Under the pieces are notes generated by a model. That model did not search any database. It was not told the origin of the DNA and saw only the letters and a list, made by a program, of their open reading frames with translations. A stretch of 40,826 nucleotides of DNA, taken from contig JADLDB010000166.1 in assembly GCA_020846875.1 (NCBI GenBank), forward strand, positions 1 to 40,826, read 5' to 3'. The first letter of the stretch is position 1. Each line of letters opens with the position of its first letter. Shown here piece after piece: positions 36,487 to 40,826 of this stretch. A program made the translations under genes and the position numbers. The DNA comes from Myxococcales bacterium. GTDB lineage: Bacteria; Myxococcota; Myxococcia; Myxococcales; Myxococcaceae.

Positions 36487-38283
36487 GTGTCCCATACGGT
36501 CGGGCGCCGCGCCGCGCAAGGGAACGACGCCGTGAACTACTTCATCTCGGGGATCATCAAGCTCGCGCTGCTGGAGGGCTCGATCGGTCTGCTCCTCCTC
36601 GATCGGGTGCTGGGGGATCGCTACCTCACCGCCCGCAGGCGCGCCTTCGGGCTGTTCGCGGGGGCGATGGTCTTCGCCTGGGCGAACTACGGGGCCCTGC
36701 GGCACGGGGTCAGCATTCCCTACGCGCTCCTGTTGCTCCCCATCATCCTCGCCTGCGCGTGGCTGGTGCAGGCCGCCTTCGGCGCCCCGGAGGAGCTGTC
36801 CGAGCGGATGAAGGGCTTCCGCAAGCAGGCCGGCGGCTTCCTCAAGGGCCCGCGCGGCGCGAAGGTGATGGCGGTGGCGCTGTCCTCGGCGCTGGTGCTG
36901 GGCTGGGTGGGCTGGGGCATCAACGTGAAGGCCAACGTGCTGGTCCACCCCTGGGAGCAGTTCCACTTCTACCTGGGCGCCGCCCACCAGAAGCAGCTCG
37001 GCTACTTCAACATCTACAAGGCGGCGATCCTCGCGGACCGTGAGACGGTCAACGTGCTGGGCGGGATCCAGAAGACGCGGGAGCTGACCACCTTCGAGGA
37101 GATCCCCGTCTCGGTGGCGCTCGCGGACGAGCAGGCGGTGCGCGCCCGCTTCACCGACGAGGAGTGGGCGGCCTTCAAGGCGGACTGGGCGGCCATGGCC
37201 AACGCCTGGCGGATCGACTGGTCGCGGGTGATGAACGATCACGGCAACTCCAACTCGCCGGCGTGGTCGATCGTCGCGCACCCGCTGACGAAGGTCTTCC
37301 CCGTGGGCACCTCGGGGCAGGCCTGGCTGGGCTGGCTGGACATGATCTTGATGATCGTCCTCTGGCTGTTCGCCTGGCAGTGCTTCGGTCACCGGGTGGC
37401 GGCGATCGGGCTGTTCATGTGGGCCGCGGAGCCGCTCGTGTTCGACTACCTCTCGGGGAGCCTGCTCCGCTGGGACTGGCTGTTCGCCCTGGGGATGGCG
37501 GCCTGCTTCCTGAAGAAGGAGCGCTACGGGGTGGCGGGCGCCTTCTTCGGCTACGCGGTGGCCACCAAGCTGTTCCCGCTCTTTTTCGGCGTGGCGATGG
37601 CGATCGCCGCCTTCTTCGAGTGGCGGAAGACGCGAAAGATCCGCCCCGAGCACCTCCGCTTCCTCAAGGGCGCGGTGATCGCCGGAGGGCTGGCGGTGGT
37701 GGTGAGCGCGGCGCTGTTCGGCTTCAACACCTGGGTGGAGTACGCGCAGCGGATCCAGGTGGCGCAGGTGGAGAAGTACTACTCCATCCAGTACTCGCTG
37801 AAGACGGTGTACCTGCAGTTCATCACCTCGGGCCCCTCCGAGTGGATCCAGGGGATCTTCCCCTCGGAGATCAAGCAGGCCCGGCCGGATGTGGACATCA
37901 AGGACTACGGCTTCGGCTACTGGGTGGCGCGGCTGCTCTTCACCGCGCTGATCGCGATCCTCCTCCGGCGGGCGAACGATCTGGAGGCGTTTCTCTTGGG
38001 CCCCCTGCTCGTCTTCACCTGGCTCACGGTGAACATGTACTACTGGAACATGCTGGGCCTGACGGCCATGGGCCTCGCGCTGCGGAAGGAGCGGCCGCCG
38101 TTCGCGATGCTGATCGGCCTGCACTTCATCTTCATGGTCTTCTACCTGTACCAGCACCTGAACCGCGGGGCGTCCGAGGGCTACGCGGTGGCGTGGATGA
38201 TCGCCGTGGGGATCATCGCGGCCGCCTGGTACGAGTGGAGAGACGCGAAGAAGGCCGCCGCGCCACAGCCCGTGAAGGCGTAA
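36487..38283 (+). CDS. Multi-spanning membrane glycosyltransferase (GT87/DUF2029-like)
   Basis: 598 residues from GTG 36487, which has GGAGG 8 bases upstream; TTG 36472 and GTG 36532 are alternatives. About ten to twelve membrane helices are visible. The segment GAFFGYAVATKLFPLFFGVA resembles the KlyP-type motif of GT87 polyprenol-phosphate-mannose-dependent transferases, and a large loop (about 140-265) faces outside. It likely moves a sugar from a lipid carrier to an envelope acceptor. Family assignment is moderate. It diverges from the mrp gene with 26 bases between and is followed by the acyl-CoA-binding protein gene. Confidence 0.75.
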   Translation: MSHTVGRRAAQGNDAVNYFISGIIKLALLEGSIGLLLLDRVLGDRYLTARRRAFGLFAGAMVFAWANYGALRHGVSIPYALLLLPIILACAWLVQAAFGAPEELSERMKGFRKQAGGFLKGPRGAKVMAVALSSALVLGWVGWGINVKANVLVHPWEQFHFYLGAAHQKQLGYFNIYKAAILADRETVNVLGGIQKTRELTTFEEIPVSVALADEQAVRARFTDEEWAAFKADWAAMANAWRIDWSRVMNDHGNSNSPAWSIVAHPLTKVFPVGTSGQAWLGWLDMILMIVLWLFAWQCFGHRVAAIGLFMWAAEPLVFDYLSGSLLRWDWLFALGMAACFLKKERYGVAGAFFGYAVATKLFPLFFGVAMAIAAFFEWRKTRKIRPEHLRFLKGAVIAGGLAVVVSAALFGFNTWVEYAQRIQVAQVEKYYSIQYSLKTVYLQFITSGPSEWIQGIFPSEIKQARPDVDIKDYGFGYWVARLLFTALIAILLRRANDLEAFLLGPLLVFTWLTVNMYYWNMLGLTAMGLALRKERPPFAMLIGLHFIFMVFYLYQHLNRGASEGYAVAWMIAVGIIAAAWYEWRDAKKAAAPQPVKA

Positions 38284-38309
38284 CGTCCCCTCACCCGAAA
38301 GGACTCCCC

Positions 38310-38570
38310 ATGGCCCTCGCCGATGACTTCGCCTCCGCCCAGGAGCGCGTGAAGACGCTCAAAGCCCAGCCCTCCAACGACACGCTGCTGGAGCTGTACT
38401 CGCTGTTCAAGCAGGCCACCGTCGGCGACGTGCAGGGCAAGCGCCCGGGGATGCTGGATCTCAAGGGCCGCGCCAAGTTCGACGCGTGGACCGCGCGCAA
38501 GGGCCTCGGCAAGGACAGCGCGATGCAGCAGTACGTCGCGCTGGTGAACAAGCTGCTCGCGGGAGCGTGA
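38310..38570 (+). CDS. Acyl-CoA-binding protein (ACBP)
   Basis: 86 residues, the full length of the four-helix ACBP domain. LLELYSLFKQATVGD, the KAKWDAW-equivalent GRAKFDAWTARKGLGKD and SAMQQYVALVNKL are diagnostic. It binds medium/long-chain acyl-CoA in the cytoplasm and buffers its supply. ACBP is eukaryote-typical but known in some bacteria, including Myxococcota. AAAGGA precedes ATG 38310. The surrounding acyl-CoA enzymes and PHA genes give it an obvious context. Confidence 0.92.
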   Translation: MALADDFASAQERVKTLKAQPSNDTLLELYSLFKQATVGDVQGKRPGMLDLKGRAKFDAWTARKGLGKDSAMQQYVALVNKLLAGA

Positions 38571-38612
38571 GCTGGCAAGAACAACGCAAGAGCTTCATTG
38601 GAGGGCGAGGCG

Positions 38613-40760
38613 ATGTCGGAAGTGGATCGGATCAGGGCGAAGATCGAGCGAGTGGTGCCAGATGAAGACGAGCGAGTGGCAGCCCTCAGGGTGCTGGCCT
38701 TCGCGGTTGAGAATGCCGACGATGAGCGACCCAACGGTTGGTACCTGAGGGAAACCTCTCGGGGGCTCTCTCTGTTTGCGGGTCGCCTTTTCGCGTGCGG
38801 GATCCAGCGGGGACGCTTGGGGCTCAGCGTTCTGGGCCCGGTAGACGACGAAACAAGAGCTCACCTGGGCGCGGATGCCGAGGACGATGAGCAGTTCAGC
38901 GCCGTACCGGGCGGACTCTTGGTCTGGATCCACATCGAGAAGGCGGCCCAGGCCCTCGGCTTGCTCGGGGCGCAGTTCGAGAAGTTTGTCGACGAGGCCA
39001 TGGCCCGTGTTCGCCGGAAGGTCAGTACGGACTCACACAGCCCCGATGCCCTTGCGTACCTCTCGTCGGTCGTTGGGCGCGAGTTGCCTCAGCCTTCGAC
39101 CGCGGACGAGGATCTTGCGCCAGACGAGTCCGCGGAGGCCGGCGAGGACGACCTTCAAGCACGCGATCCCAAGGTCCGTGGGCGCGCTCCGCTCTTTAGT
39201 CATTCACAGGTCCCGATCGGGGCTCTCCTGAGCGAGATCCAAGGGAAGACGCTTGCCTTGCCCGACCTGCAACGTCCGTTCGTCTGGGAAGACACCAAGG
39301 TCCGAGACCTCCTGGACTCGATCTTCGTGGGCTTCCCGGTTGGCACTCTGGTGCTGTGGCACACTGCGGATGGCAAGGACGCGAAGCTCGTAGGGGGGGC
39401 TCCTGATTCGCTGCGCGCGAACACACTCATCATCGATGGCCAGCAGCGGTTGACTTCCCTCTTTGCGGTAATGCGAGGGGCCGAGGTGACTGAGAGGGAC
39501 GGCTCCAAGAGGACGATCACCATCGCCTTCCGCCCACGCGATGGCAGGTTTGAGGTTGCGAGTGCGGTGACCGCCAAGGATCCAGAGTTCCTGCCGAACA
39601 TCACGGAACTCTGGAGTTCCACGCGCATGAAAGGTCAGATCCGCCGCGAACTGCTCGCCGCCCTGAGGGCGCAAGGCCGCCAGGTCGATGATGCGTATGA
39701 GGCCGCAGTCGAAGAGAACCTCGACCGCGCGCAGGCGATCACCGAGTACCAATTCCCGGTCGTTCGAATCCAACAATCCTCAAACACGGCGGAAGCGAAC
39801 GATGAGGACGTCGCCGAGATCTTCGTCCGGATCAACAACCAGGGGAAGCGGCTCGGCCAAGCAGACTTCGTCTTGACGCTGCTGTCCGTGTTTCAAGGTG
39901 ATCTCCGGGATCGAATCGAGCGCCGTGCGGTCGAGATGTCACAGGACGCCGTCATCGAGCTTGATACTCAGCAACTACTTCGGGCCACGTGCGCGGTTGG
40001 CTTCAGCAGAGCGAAAATGTCGTCCATCTATCGGTTCCTGCGCGGAATCGACCCCGCGACAGGCGACACCAATGTTGAGAATCGGCAGAAGCGGATCGCG
40101 ACGCTTCGAGCGGCCAGCGAGGAGTGCCTCGACGCCACCCGGTGGCGCGACTTCATGTTGCGAGTTGTGCGCGCCGGCTTGGTGAACCAGGCCCTTGTCG
40201 CATCAAACAACGCGATCGTGAATGGCTACGCCTTCTACGTCCTGGGCCAGCGGCTCGCGGTTTCGAAGCCCCAGTTGGAGGAGGTCATTTCGCGCTGGCT
40301 CTTCGGTACTCTGCTTTCGGCTCGGTACTCCGGCTCTTCAGAGACCGTCTTCGAAAAGGACCTGGCCCGTATCGCTCCCCTGGCACAAGGCCAGGGCGAG
40401 CAGTTCGTGCGAGCGCTCGACGACACGCTGAACGAGCGACTCACCAGTGACTTCTGGGGACAATCTCTGGTCATGTCCTTGGAAACTCAGCGAGCGCGCT
40501 CCCCTGCGGCGCTCGGATTCAGGGCGGCTCAAATCGTCTTGGGCGCGAGGGCCCTGTTCTCGGACCAGCCGCTGCGAAACCTCCTTGCGCCACTGGGTCA
40601 AGGAAGCCGCGCTGCTGCAGAGGCACATCACCTTTTCCCCAAGGCGTTCCTCTCATCCTGCGGCGTGACCGAAAGACGTCGCATCAACCAGTTCGCAAAC
40701 CGTAACCGTTCAGGGGGTGGGTTGAGGCCCGGATCGGCGCATGCGACTTCTGGCGCATGA
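38613..40760 (+). CDS. DUF262/DUF1524 (GmrSD/SspE-like) defence nuclease with extra N-terminal region
   Basis: 715 residues from ATG 38613 (GGAGG 8 bases upstream). DUF262 (about 200-450) has LPDLQRPFVW (216-225) and the nucleotide-binding/hydrolysis motif IDGQQRLTSL (274-283), and EIFVRINNQGKRL. The C-terminus carries the DUF1524 HNH-type motif AHHLFPKAF (His672/673) and INQFAN. Relatives (GmrSD, SspE) cut modified phage DNA. Residues 1-190 are not part of the usual family. The last 20 residues look out of frame. Third positions are less G/C-biased than in neighbouring genes, consistent with acquisition by transfer. Confidence 0.85.
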   Translation: MSEVDRIRAKIERVVPDEDERVAALRVLAFAVENADDERPNGWYLRETSRGLSLFAGRLFACGIQRGRLGLSVLGPVDDETRAHLGADAEDDEQFSAVPGGLLVWIHIEKAAQALGLLGAQFEKFVDEAMARVRRKVSTDSHSPDALAYLSSVVGRELPQPSTADEDLAPDESAEAGEDDLQARDPKVRGRAPLFSHSQVPIGALLSEIQGKTLALPDLQRPFVWEDTKVRDLLDSIFVGFPVGTLVLWHTADGKDAKLVGGAPDSLRANTLIIDGQQRLTSLFAVMRGAEVTERDGSKRTITIAFRPRDGRFEVASAVTAKDPEFLPNITELWSSTRMKGQIRRELLAALRAQGRQVDDAYEAAVEENLDRAQAITEYQFPVVRIQQSSNTAEANDEDVAEIFVRINNQGKRLGQADFVLTLLSVFQGDLRDRIERRAVEMSQDAVIELDTQQLLRATCAVGFSRAKMSSIYRFLRGIDPATGDTNVENRQKRIATLRAASEECLDATRWRDFMLRVVRAGLVNQALVASNNAIVNGYAFYVLGQRLAVSKPQLEEVISRWLFGTLLSARYSGSSETVFEKDLARIAPLAQGQGEQFVRALDDTLNERLTSDFWGQSLVMSLETQRARSPAALGFRAAQIVLGARALFSDQPLRNLLAPLGQGSRAAAEAHHLFPKAFLSSCGVTERRRINQFANRNRSGGGLRPGSAHATSGA

Positions 40761-40826
40761 CCAGGAGACTCCCCGAGACGTTGGAAGCGAAGGTTGAGCG
40801 GGTGGTGCGCGAGCATCTCGCCGAGC
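40757..40826 (+). CDS. Start of a further frame, or displaced 3' end of the DUF262 gene (partial)
   Basis: ATG 40757 overlaps the DUF262 stop (ATGA), and 23 codons with strong G/C third positions run off the right edge (TRRLPETLEAKVERVVREHL). The same frame is open and equally biased back to about 40706, so it may really be the continuation of the DUF262 gene after a frameshift at the G5 run 40713-40717. The LEAKVERVV stretch resembles the start of the DUF262 protein (IRAKIERVV). Confidence 0.35.
   Translation, partial: MTRRLPETLEAKVERVVREHLAE

Noticed and set aside
36457-38157. 566-codon minus-strand frame opposite the glycosyltransferase
   Set aside because: Arg/His/Gln-rich antisense shadow; the plus strand shows clear membrane helices and biased codons.

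Overview
The window looks like a chromosomal segment of a high-GC Myxococcota-type bacterium; this is inference from content, as no search could be run. The signs are very strong G/C bias at third codon positions, many secreted lipoproteins with Gly/Thr- or Asp-Ala-Gly-rich linkers, DUF4388 and degenerate GGDEF regulators, an AgmX/PglI-type C-terminal domain protein, and frequent GTG/TTG starts with GTGA or ATGA stop-start overlaps.

Layout. 1-1415: 3' part of a surface protein with a Gly-rich tandem repeat and two lectin-like repeats. 1453-1616: a complete tRNA-Leu(CAG) unit with promoter and terminator. 1632-3987: a lipoprotein, a TPR lipoprotein and a small unknown gene; the first two converge on a 166-bp imperfect palindrome that holds both stop codons. 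3973-7734 (minus): dapF, a GAF/degenerate-GGDEF protein and a response regulator with DUF4388 and a degenerate GTPase-like tail.

7843-10556 (minus): polyhydroxyalkanoate (PHA) genes, namely the PhaR regulator, a phasin, a PHA synthase-like protein and a PhaB-like reductase, closed by a terminator. Divergently, 10726-18201 (plus) is a tightly packed run: lipoprotein, lipoprotein alpha/beta hydrolase, outer-membrane-type protein, a second lipoprotein paralogous to the first, a phasin/PhaE-like protein, an acyl-CoA ligase and a second PHA synthase. Two near-identical 16-bp motifs with a TGCN3GCA core lie upstream of the phasin and in the phaR/lipoprotein divergent region. They are the best candidates for PhaR operators and suggest that the envelope genes and both PHA gene sets share control.

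18205-21663: a CHASE2 adenylate cyclase diverging from a lipoprotein. 21673-24335 (minus): six small genes, mostly chained by overlaps, encoding YtxH, DUF883, DUF3618 and holin-like membrane proteins. 24389-26965: an M1 aminopeptidase. 27074-29509 (minus): a KAS III-like enzyme and a beta-propeller-like lipoprotein. 29539-36460 (minus): fatty-acid/butanoate genes (two acyl-CoA dehydrogenases, enoyl-CoA hydratase, 3-hydroxybutyryl-CoA dehydrogenase) interleaved with small unknown genes, headed by an Mrp/ApbC ATPase. A plus-strand reading frame broken by an in-frame TAG sits at 32324-32782. 36487-38570: a GT87-like membrane glycosyltransferase and an acyl-CoA-binding protein. 38613 to the end: a DUF262/DUF1524 (GmrSD-like) defence nuclease with less biased codon use, an extra N-terminal region and a probable frameshift near its 3' end.

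Together the metabolic genes describe carbon storage: acyl-CoA activation and beta-oxidation feed 3-hydroxyacyl-CoA to two PHA synthases, with granule proteins and PhaR control. No intergenic gap exceeds 300 bases. No CRISPR array or rRNA, and no insertion sequence with a transposase, was seen.
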